Assembly (NCBI GenBank): GCA_000016765.1
Contig: CP000701.1
Location: forward strand, 1-64,000
Length of the DNA: 64,000 nt
Reading direction: 5' to 3'
Source: Rhizorhabdus wittichii RW1
GTDB lineage: Bacteria > Pseudomonadota > Alphaproteobacteria > Sphingomonadales > Sphingomonadaceae
Shown: in pieces, positions 53,395 through 61,837 of the stretch
How positions within the stretch are numbered: position 1 is the stretch's first letter
How the letters are laid out: each line of letters starts with the position of its first letter
Made by a program: the position numbers and the translations under genes
Notes under the pieces: model-generated
The model's database searches: none
The model's input: only the letters and a program-made list of their open reading frames with translations
What the model was told of the DNA's origin: nothing

Positions 53395-53802
53395 ATGACC
53401 TGGCTGCGCTTCCCATCTTCGATCTGCCTGCTCCTGATGAGCAGCGTTGCCTGCAGCACATCCGCCGGCGCCGAGACCGGGCAGGTCCGCTATGTGACGG
53501 ATGGCGACACGTTTCGTCTGGTGAGCGGCGAGCGCATCAGGATCGCCAATATCGACGCGCCCGAGATTCATGCGCGCCAGGCAAAATGCCGGCTCGAAAT
53601 CGAACGCGGCGAAGCCGCATCCGAACGCGCCCGCGCACTTCTCGATGGCAAGGTCGTGACGTTCGAGCGGGTAGGGCACAGCTATAACCGGACGGTCGCG
53701 CGCGTCCGCGTCGACGGCCGGGATCTGGGCGAGGCTCTCATTGCCATGGGCGTCGCGCGACCATGGCTTCGCCGTCATCCCAAACCCGACTGGTGTTCCT
53801 GA
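53395..53802 (+). CDS. secreted thermonuclease-family (SNase) protein
   Basis: 135 residues. Signal sequence or lipoprotein-type leader (LLLMSSVACSTSAGAE), then the staphylococcal-nuclease OB-fold: VRYVTDGDTFRLVSG, RIRIANIDAPEI (catalytic Asp/Arg region), RVGHSYNRTVARV and ALIAMGVARPW. Likely periplasmic or surface DNase/RNase. It ends 14 bases before the convergent DUF1810 gene. Confidence 0.85.
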   Translation: MTWLRFPSSICLLLMSSVACSTSAGAETGQVRYVTDGDTFRLVSGERIRIANIDAPEIHARQAKCRLEIERGEAASERARALLDGKVVTFERVGHSYNRTVARVRVDGRDLGEALIAMGVARPWLRRHPKPDWCS

Positions 53803-53815
53803 TGGATTGCCAATT

Positions 53816-54247
53816 CTAGGGCGAGGAAGGTCCCACCTTCACAAGTGTCGCTGGGTCCGCGGCACCGTCGAACCACCGATCGAGCGCCGCGACAAAGAGC
53901 GGGCCTCCGCCCGCTTCGGCGAACAGGGTCAGGCAGGAGCGGAGCTTCATCGCATCGACCTCGCCGAACACCGCGATCGCGGACGTCCCAATCAGATCCT
54001 GCAGCGCGCCGACACAATCGCGAAGTCGGAGCCCAAGAAGGGGATGCGCCAGATAGGCGCGCGCTTCGGTCAGCGATCCGATGGCATAGCGCCGCGCCAT
54101 GTCGCTGGTGCCGAGACCGGCGATCTGCGGAAAGATGAACCACATCCAATGACTGCGCTTGGCGCCGCGCCGGATCTCGGCGAGCGCTGTGTCATAGGTC
54201 GTCGCCTGTGCCGTCACGAATCGGTCGAGGTGGAAATCCGCAGCCAT
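53816..54247 (-). CDS. DUF1810 protein
   Basis: 143 residues from MAADFHLDRFVTAQ (GGGAGAG upstream). Typical signature: AEIRRGAKRSHWMWFIFPQ, GLGTSDMARRYAIGSL, LLGLRLRDCVGAL and FGEVDAMKLRSCLTLF. Widespread conserved protein without a firm function. The frame to 54349 is upstream extension. Confidence 0.85.
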   Translation of the reverse strand: MAADFHLDRFVTAQATTYDTALAEIRRGAKRSHWMWFIFPQIAGLGTSDMARRYAIGSLTEARAYLAHPLLGLRLRDCVGALQDLIGTSAIAVFGEVDAMKLRSCLTLFAEAGGGPLFVAALDRWFDGAADPATLVKVGPSSP

Positions 54248-54392
54248 CACTCTCCCATATCCTCCTGGCACCCAGGACGCGTCGCTTCGCACAATTTTTT
54301 TGCGGCCAGCAAAAGCCCGGCGGAGGCCGTTATCCACCGCCGGAGGCAAAGTCGATACGCCCCCAACGCTTGACTCTCGGGCGGACTGAATA

Positions 54393-54407
54393 GAACAAAT
54401 AGCGAAC
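54393..54407 (+). promoter_or_regulatory. LexA (SOS) box, GAAC-N7-GAAC
   Basis: GAACAAATAGCGAAC is a perfect direct-repeat LexA site of the alphaproteobacterial type, 30 bases before the imuA ATG. It predicts SOS induction of the imuA-imuB operon. Confidence 0.85.
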
Positions 54408-54436
54408 TAATCAACCGCCCGAGTCTTTTGAATGTT

Positions 54437-55168
54437 ATGCGCGAAGCCAGCGTCATCGAAAATCTGCGAGCGCGCATCGCGCAGATCGAAGGCGTGGGCG
54501 CCCGCCATGGATCGATTCCGTTCGGGCTGGAGGCTATCGACGCCAGGCTGCCGGGCGGCGGCATAGCGAGTGGCGCGCTGCATGAAGTCGCCGGCAGTCC
54601 CGATCTTGCCGACGATGCGAGCGCGACGATCTTTCTCGCCGGAATCCTGGCGCGGGTGGAAGGCCCGGTCCTCTGGTGCCTGCGGTGGCGCGACCTGTTC
54701 GCGCCCGCGCTCCATCTCGCGGGGCTCCACCCCGATCGCGTAATCTATGTCGAGGCGGGCAGCGACGCGAATGTCCTGCTCGCCATGGAGGAATGCCTGC
54801 GCCATCCCGGCCTTGGCGGCGTGGTTGGCGAGGTCACCAAATATAGCACCACGGCATCGAAGCGGCTCCAGCTCGCCGCCGAGGGATCAGGCGTCGCCGC
54901 CTTCGTTTTTCGGCGCGCGTCCAAGCCCGAGCAGGCCGCCGAGGGAACCGCCGCTGTCACGCGGTGGCGGATAACAGCCAGCCCCAGCGAAGATCTCGGC
55001 ATCCCGAGCCTCGGCCGCGCGCGCTGGCACGTCGAGCTGGAGCGGGTGCGCGGGGGGAATCCGCACGCATGGATAGTGGAGGGCTGCGATGCGACGGGTC
55101 GTATCGGTCTACCTGCCGCACTGGTCGACAGACCGGCTGCGGCGGCAGACCGCCAAGTCGCCGCCTGA
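54437..55168 (+). CDS. imuA: ImuA (RecA-related mutagenesis protein)
   Basis: 243 residues from ATG 54437 (a TTG lies 9 bases further upstream). RecA-like fold with FGLEAIDARLPGGGIASGALHEVAG, VLWCLRWRDLFAPALHLAG and DRVIYVEAGSD. It binds ImuB and RecA in the SOS mutasome. It overlaps imuB by 80 bases in a different frame. Placed right behind the LexA box. Confidence 0.9.
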   Translation: MREASVIENLRARIAQIEGVGARHGSIPFGLEAIDARLPGGGIASGALHEVAGSPDLADDASATIFLAGILARVEGPVLWCLRWRDLFAPALHLAGLHPDRVIYVEAGSDANVLLAMEECLRHPGLGGVVGEVTKYSTTASKRLQLAAEGSGVAAFVFRRASKPEQAAEGTAAVTRWRITASPSEDLGIPSLGRARWHVELERVRGGNPHAWIVEGCDATGRIGLPAALVDRPAAAADRQVAA

Positions 55169-56648
55169 CCGGCGCGACACACCAACCCCTACACGCCCGC
55201 TCGTCACGGCGATCCCCGATCATGGCCGGCGTATCGTCGCGGCGGTCGATGCCGGCGCACGCGCGCTCGGCATTGCGGCCGGCATGACCATCACCAAGGC
55301 GCGCTCGTTCGCGCCGGAGCTCGACGTCGTCGACGCGCAACCTGAAGCCGATGTCGAGGGATTGCGCCGCCTGGCGCTATGGGCGGGCCAGCGATACTCG
55401 CCGATCGTCGCGCCCGATGCACCTGACGGTCTGTGGCTCGACATTACCGGCTGCGCCGCCCTGTTCAGCACCGAGGCGGCCTTGCTCAAGGATCTCCACC
55501 GCCGCGTGGCCGCCTTCGGCGTATCGGTCCAGATCGCCGTGGCCGACACCGCGGGCTGTGCCCATGCGGTAGCGCGGCATGTTCCCGCCGGTCGGCCGGT
55601 GACGATCGAACCTAGTGATCATCGTAAAGCGATCGCACTCCTTCCTATAGCGGCGCTGCGGCTCGAAGCCGATGTCGTTGAGGGACTGCGAAAGCTCGGC
55701 TTCGAACGTGTCGAGCAATTGATCGGCGCTCCGCGCGGGCCGCTCGCCAAGCGGTTCGGCCGCAGCCTGCACCGCCGGCTCGATCAGGCGCTCGGCGCTG
55801 TGGCCGAACCGATCGAGCCGATATTCCCCGAGCATCTGCCCCGCGCGCGCCGCGGCTTCATGGAGCCAATCGCGACAGCCGAGGCCTTTGGACAAGTGAT
55901 CGGCGATCTGGTCGCCGATATCGTCGATCAGCTTGGCCGGGTGGGCAAGGGTGCGCGGCGCCTCGATTGCTATTTCCACCGGGTGGACGGGCATACGCAG
56001 GTCATCCGGGTCGGCACGGCCACGCCGAGCCGCGACCAGGCCCATCTGTCGAAACTTCTTTGCGCGAAGATCGAGACCGTCGAGCCAGGTCTTGGGATCG
56101 AATCGATGACCTTGCTGGTCTCGCTGATGGAGCCCGTCGCCGCGCGACAGGGCGAGAGCCTGGAGCGCCTGGGCAAGCCCGGGCCGGATCTCGCCGCTCT
56201 GGTTGATACCCTCTCCAACCGCTTCGGCAGTCGGTGCCTGCACCGCATGGCGCCGCACCCGAGCGAGATGCCCGAGCGCTCGGCGACGAGTTCACCGGCG
56301 CTCGATACCGCGCGGGGCGCGGGATGGGACGATGATCTGCCGCGCCCCGCACGGATGCTGGCGCGGCCCGAAGCGATCGAGGTCATCGCCCTTCTGCCCG
56401 ATGACGCGCCGAGGATGTTCATCTGGCGGGGCAAGCGATACCGGGTCACGCAGGGCGACGGACCCGAACGGCTGCACGGCGAATGGTGGCGTGACGCCGG
56501 GATCGAGAGCGAGCGGCCGCTCAGCATCCGCGACTATTATCAGGTCGAGACCCTGAGCGGTGGCCGTTACTGGCTGTTCCGGGCAGGCGATGGAGAGAGC
56601 CCGTCGACCGGATCGATGCGCTGGTTCCTGCACGGGGCGTTCGCGTGA
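55089..56648 (+). CDS. imuB: ImuB (Y-family polymerase homologue)
   Basis: 519 residues. Y-family polymerase fold: VVSVYLPHWSTDRL, ALGIAAGMTITKARSFAP, LWLDITGCAALF (where active polymerases carry DE, here lost, as known for ImuB), the HhH region LRKLGFERVEQLIGAPRG, little finger, and a C-terminal YRVTQGDGPERLHGEWWRD domain. It links ImuA and DnaE2 through beta-clamp binding. Intact, so the operon had been functional. Confidence 0.9.
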   Translation: MRRVVSVYLPHWSTDRLRRQTAKSPPDRRDTPTPTRPLVTAIPDHGRRIVAAVDAGARALGIAAGMTITKARSFAPELDVVDAQPEADVEGLRRLALWAGQRYSPIVAPDAPDGLWLDITGCAALFSTEAALLKDLHRRVAAFGVSVQIAVADTAGCAHAVARHVPAGRPVTIEPSDHRKAIALLPIAALRLEADVVEGLRKLGFERVEQLIGAPRGPLAKRFGRSLHRRLDQALGAVAEPIEPIFPEHLPRARRGFMEPIATAEAFGQVIGDLVADIVDQLGRVGKGARRLDCYFHRVDGHTQVIRVGTATPSRDQAHLSKLLCAKIETVEPGLGIESMTLLVSLMEPVAARQGESLERLGKPGPDLAALVDTLSNRFGSRCLHRMAPHPSEMPERSATSSPALDTARGAGWDDDLPRPARMLARPEAIEVIALLPDDAPRMFIWRGKRYRVTQGDGPERLHGEWWRDAGIESERPLSIRDYYQVETLSGGRYWLFRAGDGESPSTGSMRWFLHGAFA

Positions 56649-57225
56649 GCGAGAGCGAAGCCCGTTATGTCGAGCTACAGGTCCGCTCGCTTTCCTGCGC
56701 GACGAACTCAAGGCTCGCAAGATGATCACCTGCGAGGCGCTGCGCACCACCAAGGATGGGCGCTGGATCGAACTCGCCGGCATCGTTCTCGTCCGGCAGA
56801 AACCGGGGAGTGCGAAGGGCGTCATGTTCATCACGCTGGAGGATGAGACCGATGTTGCCAACCTCGTGGTGTGGACCAAGGTCTTCGAAGCCAACCGCCG
56901 CACGGTGCTTGGCGCGTCGATGATGGCCGTGCGTGGCCAGGTGCAGCGCGAAGGCGAGGTCATCCATATCATCGCTCAGCGGCTCGACGATCTGTCGGGC
57001 ATGCTGGCGAGCGTCGGCCGCCGCGCGGACGTCGCCGATATCTATCGGGTCAGCAGGGCAGACGTGGTCAGAAACCCGATGTCACCGGACCCGCGCGATC
57101 CCGAGCATCAGCCTCTGGGGCGGGCCGCGAGGGAAATCTACATTCCCGATCTGCGGCTCGGGTCCGGGATCATCCCCGGCCAACCGACCGAGGGCATCAA
57201 GATTAAGCCGCGTGATTTCCGCTGA
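56645..57225 (+). pseudogene. dnaE2: dnaE2 with internal deletion and frameshift
   Basis: Error-prone DNA polymerase III alpha remnant. A GTG at 56645 opens SESEARYVELQV, the DnaE2 head; within about 15 residues the frame is lost. The other frame resumes as FLRDELKARKMITCEAL and carries the C-terminal OB-fold: ELAGIVLVRQKPGSAKGVMFITLEDE, then RDFR and stop. About 850 residues (PHP, palm and fingers domains) are missing, so there is no polymerase. Confidence 0.88.
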
Positions 57226-57245
57226 CCGCAGACATGGAAAAAGGC

Positions 57246-57510
57246 CCGGTGGCTCGGCTCCAGCGTGCGCGCGATCGAGAAGGCGACCCAGGCGCCCCGG
57301 GCCTCGTCGTCGAGCGCCCGAAAGGCGTCAAAGCGCTCGGTCATCGTCGTGTGACCCGCCCAGCTCGTGTCGAGCCGCTGGCGCTGATCGTCGATGGTCT
57401 GCGACGCCATGGAGCCTTCGTCCCGGAACCCGAAGATCGGGAAGCCCGCGGCGCTCGACTTCAGCGTCGAGTGGTTGGGAACATGGTGCTGCTCGACGGT
57501 GTGGGGACTT
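57246..57510 (-). pseudogene. C-terminal remnant of a ParB-like protein
   Basis: Reads FPIFGFRDEGSMASQTIDD then RLDTSWAGHTTMTERFDAFRAL and AWVAFSIARTLEPS, matching the C-terminal part of a ParB-like plasmid protein known to me from sphingomonad plasmids. Head and tail are missing: it meets dnaE2 on one side and a truncated plus-strand ParB on the other. Confidence 0.55.
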
Positions 57511-57511
57511 G

Positions 57512-58273
57512 ATCGAGAGCATCAAGGCACAAGGCCGGCAGGAAATGCCAGCCATCGTCCGTCGCGTTTCAGGCGATCCCGATTTCGACTTCGAGGTGAT
57601 CTGCGGAGCACGCCGTCATTGGACGATCAGTTGGCTACGATCGCACAATTACCCGGACTTTAAGTTTCTCGTCGACATCCGAGAAATCGGTGACGAAGAG
57701 GCGTTTCGGCTCGCAGACATTGAGAATCGAGCGCGCGATGACCTGACCGATCTCGAGCGCGCCCGCGATTACCTCAGGGCACTTGATGCCTATTATGATG
57801 GCCGTCAGAAAACGATGGCAGAGCGGATTAACGTCAGCGAAAGCTGGCTGACGCGGTATCTTGATCTGGCTCGGCTGCCCGAACCTTTGATGGCAGCATT
57901 TCCCGAACCACAATCGCTCACAATCCGAAATGTCATTGCGTTGAAGCCACTCCTCAAACCGGAGGACAAGCGAGCGCGTGTGTTCAAGGAGGCCGCGGCG
58001 CTTGGCAAGCAGCAAGCCGATGAAGGCAGGCCGATGGCTGTGCTGGATGTCATCCGCGCACTGACCACGGCCGCAGCCTCCCCCAAGAAGTCAGGTTCCC
58101 CCAAAAGGTCAGGATCGCCCCAGACCATCTCGTCGTCTGCCGGGAAGGCGGTGCTCCGGATCGAGGGTGCTGATCGCAAAGGCGTCCGCCTGACGCTGCT
58201 ACACAAAAGTGGTGCCTCACGTGAGGATGCCGAGAAAGCGATGCGGGAGGTGCTCGATCATCATTGGGCGTAG
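57512..58273 (+). pseudogene. RepB/ParB homologue, 5'-truncated
   Basis: About 253 codons in an open frame without a proper start (the frame extends to 56933 as shadow). Homologous along its length to the ParB at 60612-61586: DLIESIKAQGRQEMPAIVRRV vs the equivalent there, then ICGARRHWTISWLRSHNYPDF, ADIENRARDDLTDLERARDYLRAL, ISESWL-type HTH and a serine/proline-rich linker. Only the N-terminal 75-80 residues are lost. Silent unless a new start is used. Confidence 0.78.
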
Positions 58274-58325
58274 AGCCTCGCTTGCAGGCCGGTACGATTC
58301 CACTAGGCCTAGCGGAGACTTCGTC

Positions 58326-59375
58326 TCACGCCTGAGCGTCAATCGATAAAGCCGCGTCGTCCGCGAGCTTGAGCACGCCTAATTTCACGAGCACCTCATC
58401 CAGCGCCGCCATCTCTTGGTCGAATGCTGTCAGCGCGGGCTCAAGGTCTTTTAATTGTCGAGCCGCAGAGCGGGGTCGTCCCACCGGCCGCGCAACGAAC
58501 CCGAAGGAAACCGCGAGATCCGGCGCCATGTATGTTCGCCAGGCCCTACGACCACTAACCTCGGTCAGCAGTTCGAGGTCCTCGGCTCGCATGAGCAGCT
58601 TGCCGGCTCCAGACAGGGTCACACCCAATTTCTGCGCGATCAGGCGCGGACTAACAACTGGGGCGAACTGGACCAGCGCTAGGAGCTCGAGAAGCTTCCC
58701 TGGGCGATGGGCATCGGAGATGGCCGCTGCCGCTCGCAACCGATGATCTTCGAGCGCCTGGAGCCGCTGGAGCCCCTCTTCGGCTCGATCGGCGAGGGTA
58801 CGGAGGTTTCGTACGATGATGGCCTGACTTTCGCTTGGCGCGAGGCGGAACGCCTTGTCCGCGATGGTCAGGCATGGGAGCATTGCATGGGTGATTTTCA
58901 TCGATCGCAGCAGGGAGGGGATCGTGAGCCAGGGCGTGATGGTAGCGTCCGCCCTTGCATGACGGGCGGCCACCTCGAGTGCGCGAAGCAAAGCCGGGCG
59001 CCGGTTCCAGTCTTCGGCTACATCAGTCGGTATCGCAGCTACATCCCGCCAATAATTTGGTTCCCGTTGCCTCAGCCGCCCTTGCCATGCCTGAAGAGTG
59101 CCCGGATCATCTACGTGGGTCGGCATTGCGGGCCGACCGGGCAATTTGACCCCACTTTCCCGGCCAAAAATATCGATTTCGTCGATTTCTGCGGACTGAC
59201 CCCGGAGCGCGGCGGTATAGCCGGTCCACGAAGCTCGTAGAGACCACGGCGCGGCGGCAGGACTGACAGAAACACGGGCATCGAGGCGGCCGATCGATGC
59301 CGCCGCCCGCTCAAGAGCGGAGACCAGTTTGGACGTCCAAACCGGCTCCGAAAGGTCAGGTATCGGGCGTGTCAT
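58326..59375 (-). CDS. DUF1612/RHE_PE00001-type plasmid protein, copy 1
   Basis: 349 residues. Pattern seen: ERAAASIGRLDARVSVSP, SWTGYTAALRGQSAEIDEIDIFG, WNRRPALLRALEVAARHARAD, a C-terminal HTH (VSPRLIAQKLGVTLSGAGKLLMRAEDLELLTEVSGRRAWR) and AFDQEMAALDEVL. It is a paralogue of the gene at 59528-60556, divergently oriented. Function unknown; the HTH suggests DNA binding, and pairing with ParB genes suggests a role in plasmid maintenance. Confidence 0.78.
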   Translation of the reverse strand: MTRPIPDLSEPVWTSKLVSALERAAASIGRLDARVSVSPAAAPWSLRASWTGYTAALRGQSAEIDEIDIFGRESGVKLPGRPAMPTHVDDPGTLQAWQGRLRQREPNYWRDVAAIPTDVAEDWNRRPALLRALEVAARHARADATITPWLTIPSLLRSMKITHAMLPCLTIADKAFRLAPSESQAIIVRNLRTLADRAEEGLQRLQALEDHRLRAAAAISDAHRPGKLLELLALVQFAPVVSPRLIAQKLGVTLSGAGKLLMRAEDLELLTEVSGRRAWRTYMAPDLAVSFGFVARPVGRPRSAARQLKDLEPALTAFDQEMAALDEVLVKLGVLKLADDAALSIDAQA

Positions 59376-59527
59376 CGGCCAATTATATCCCGAAGATGTG
59401 ACTTCAGTCTATGGCGACGATGCTTCTAATAATCGGACCTATGATAATTGCACTTATCGAGGGTTGGGTTGCACGAAGCACCTCCATGGTAGACTGAGAT
59501 ATGCACTTCAGGATATGAAGTGCCACT
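59376..59527. promoter_or_regulatory. divergent promoter with inverted repeats
   Basis: The 152-base gap between the two paralogues. GCACTTCA-GGATA-TGAAGTGC (59503-59523, 8-base arms) lies 5 bases before the GTG of the plus-strand gene, and GATAA-N6-TTATC is at 59443-59458. Both look like operators, possibly of the encoded HTH proteins. Confidence 0.55.
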
Positions 59528-60556
59528 GTGCGACCACTTCCCGACCTTTCAACGCCCGCATGGACTGCAAAGTTGGCCCAGCGGATCGAACGCGCCTCTG
59601 CGTCGATTGCCCGCCTAGACGCCCGTGTTGCCGTCAGCCCTGTCGCGAATGCATGGCGCCAACGCTCGGTCTGGACAGGCTATGCGGCCTCGCTTCGGGG
59701 TCAAAGCGCAGAAATCGAAGAAATTGACATTTTTGCTCGCGAATGCGGTGTCTCTATCCCTGGTCGGATCAGTCCGCCGTCCATTTCAGAAGACGCTGGC
59801 GACCTGGCGCGGTGGCAGGCCGATCTGAAGGATCGCTCCATTCACCACTGGCGAGATGACGTAGCCTATTCGACAGCCACGCCGGACGATTGGCGCAACC
59901 GCCCTGCCCTCCTGCGTGCGCTCGAGATGCTCGGTCGCCATGCTCGCGCGGACCGATCAATCACAAGTTGGCTGAACTTGCCCCGGCTACTTCATTCGAT
60001 GGAGGTAACGGCCACTCCCCTCCCCTGCCTCGCCATTGCTGACAAAGCGCTTCGACTGACGCCGCGGGACAGTGAGGCCATCGTCGCGCGCTTTCTTCGC
60101 CAGATTGCCGAGGCCGCGGCAACGGGCCTCCAACGGCTCGATGCCATGGAGGAACATCGCCTTCGCGCCGCGGCCGTAGCGGGCAACACCCTTCGCCCCG
60201 GCAAGCTTTTCCCACTTCTCGCGTTCTTGCAGCTTCGACCGGTTACGAGTCCGCGAGTTGTGGCTCGGCAGCTCGAGTTGAGCATATCTGGAGCGGGGAA
60301 ACTTCTGGCACGCGCCGCCGATGCCGGGTTGCTGGTGGAAATCAGCGGACGGCAGGCTTGGAGGACTTATCTCGTCACAGACCTTGCAGTAGCATTCGGC
60401 TTCGCGCGCCGTCCCGTCGGTCGACCGGTGGAGCCTCCCAAAGTGAGCGAGGCGCTCGATCCGTCTCTGTCCCGCTTTGATGCCGAGATGGCTGAGGTCG
60501 ACGCCATGCTCGCCCGCCTCGGCGTAGTTTCGCACGTCGGCGATGAGCAAACGTAG
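59528..60556 (+). CDS. DUF1612/RHE_PE00001-type plasmid protein, copy 2
   Basis: 342 residues from a GTG start, colinear paralogue of the minus-strand gene: ERASASIARLDARVAVSP, VWTGYAASLRGQSAEIEEIDIFARECG, the HTH VTSPRVVARQLELSISGAGKLL and SGRQAWRTYL. Identity between the two looks moderate, so the duplication is old. It converges with parB downstream. Confidence 0.78.
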   Translation: MRPLPDLSTPAWTAKLAQRIERASASIARLDARVAVSPVANAWRQRSVWTGYAASLRGQSAEIEEIDIFARECGVSIPGRISPPSISEDAGDLARWQADLKDRSIHHWRDDVAYSTATPDDWRNRPALLRALEMLGRHARADRSITSWLNLPRLLHSMEVTATPLPCLAIADKALRLTPRDSEAIVARFLRQIAEAAATGLQRLDAMEEHRLRAAAVAGNTLRPGKLFPLLAFLQLRPVTSPRVVARQLELSISGAGKLLARAADAGLLVEISGRQAWRTYLVTDLAVAFGFARRPVGRPVEPPKVSEALDPSLSRFDAEMAEVDAMLARLGVVSHVGDEQT

Positions 60557-60611
60557 CCAATCTCCCCGAAGCGCGGCATGCGCCCAGGCCCATCGGTCTC
60601 GTTCGACCCAG

Positions 60612-61586
60612 TCAGAGAAGGCCTTCAATGGCCTTGAGCACTTCGGCGGGACTCGCACCGGACTTGGCAGGCACCTTGATCGTGAGGCCCCCTCCCCTCG
60701 CCTTCGTGTAGCGTAAGATCACCTTACCCCCCTTCCCCATCACTTCCTTCTCGCCGGCGGGCTTTGGGAGGGGCGCCACCGTGGCTTTGACCAGACGCTT
60801 CGCGACTTCAGGCCCGCTTAGATTCAACCCCTCGCGCGAGCGCTGCTCCGCGATCCGATCGGCCTCGTCTCGCATCTTGACAAAGGCTTGGGGATCGCCG
60901 GCGAGGGGCTTGATGTCCCGCGCTACCCGGACCGTGATGTCGTGCGTGTCCGAAAATGCTTTGACCAGTTCCTCCGGCAAACGAGCGACGTCGAGCATCC
61001 GGCTGAGCCAAGACTTAGACAGGTTGAGATGCTCGGCCATTTGCGATTGCGACCCGTCATAAAACTCGGCTAGCGCGACGCTGTATTCCTTTGCGCGCTC
61101 CCAATCTGAGATGTCCTTGCGCGACCGGTTCTCGACGTCGGAGACGCGAAACGCTTCCTCATCGGTGACGTTCTGAATCGTGATCAGATAGTCATATTCG
61201 GGATGGTGATGGTCGCGCAGCCACCGCACTGTCCACCAGCGTCGGACCCCGGCGATGATCTCATATTCGTGGTCGGGATCATCCTTGAGGCGGCGAACGA
61301 TCGCCGGGATTCTCTGCTTCTTGGTGGACAGGAACGAGTCGATCAGGTCGCGGCAACTGTCCTCGGTCAAATGGTCCAGATCGCGGTTGTGCATCCGCCA
61401 CGGGCGGCATTTCGCGGGATCAATCCACTCGGTCCTGTCTGCCACAGACTTCCCGGTCGCCAAGCGTGCAAGGGTCTGGCTACGGCTTGCCATGATGCCT
61501 TCGGCCGGCGCCGATTTGTCGAGCGATTCCTCGTCGTCGAGTCCCTCCGTGAACATGGCGCCGAAGCCCTTGTTACCCTTGCTCAT
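60612..61586 (-). CDS. parB: ParB/RepB partition protein
   Basis: 324 residues. N-terminal arm with MSKGNKGFGAMFTEGLDDEE, ParB domain (IDPAKCRPWRMHNRDLDHL, QRIPAIVRRL, IIAGVRRWWTVRWL), the HTH SQSQMAEHLNLSKSWLSRMLDVA, and a C-terminal dimer part (GASPAEVLKAIEGLL). Binds parS; the three palindromes directly upstream are candidates. Partner of the ParA at 61838-63040, which it follows by 251 bases. Confidence 0.93.
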   Translation of the reverse strand: MSKGNKGFGAMFTEGLDDEESLDKSAPAEGIMASRSQTLARLATGKSVADRTEWIDPAKCRPWRMHNRDLDHLTEDSCRDLIDSFLSTKKQRIPAIVRRLKDDPDHEYEIIAGVRRWWTVRWLRDHHHPEYDYLITIQNVTDEEAFRVSDVENRSRKDISDWERAKEYSVALAEFYDGSQSQMAEHLNLSKSWLSRMLDVARLPEELVKAFSDTHDITVRVARDIKPLAGDPQAFVKMRDEADRIAEQRSREGLNLSGPEVAKRLVKATVAPLPKPAGEKEVMGKGGKVILRYTKARGGGLTIKVPAKSGASPAEVLKAIEGLL

Positions 61587-61639
61587 AGGCTCGCTCCTTC
61601 TTGGATTTGCGCCGGCATCAGACCATCCTAAATGCAGGA

Positions 61640-61836
61640 GTTGCCACGTGGCAACTCACCGGACGCTGGCCCGTTACAACGGGAAATATCTGATCGGCGG
61701 CGTTGCATCTCTGATGTCTCAATATCTTGTTTTTATTTGATTTAGTTCTCGGTTGCCACGTGGCAACCAACATTCGCGCAGGGGCCACATCGGCACTCTG
61801 ATGGCTTCCTCTGATGCACCGTTGCCACGTGGCAAC
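61640..61836. repeat. three parS-like palindromes GTTGCCACGTGGCAAC
   Basis: Identical 16-base palindromes at 61640-61655, 61752-61767 and 61821-61836, spaced about 112 and 69 bases, in the gap between parA and parB. Their perfection, number and place mark them as the partition centromere (or combined centromere and operator). Confidence 0.88.
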
Positions 61837-61837
61837 T

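Noticed and set aside
56933-58273. A 446-codon plus-strand frame
   Set aside because: The first 190 codons are out of frame with dnaE2 and low in plausible structure. ParB homology starts only at about 57512, so it is a chance fusion.
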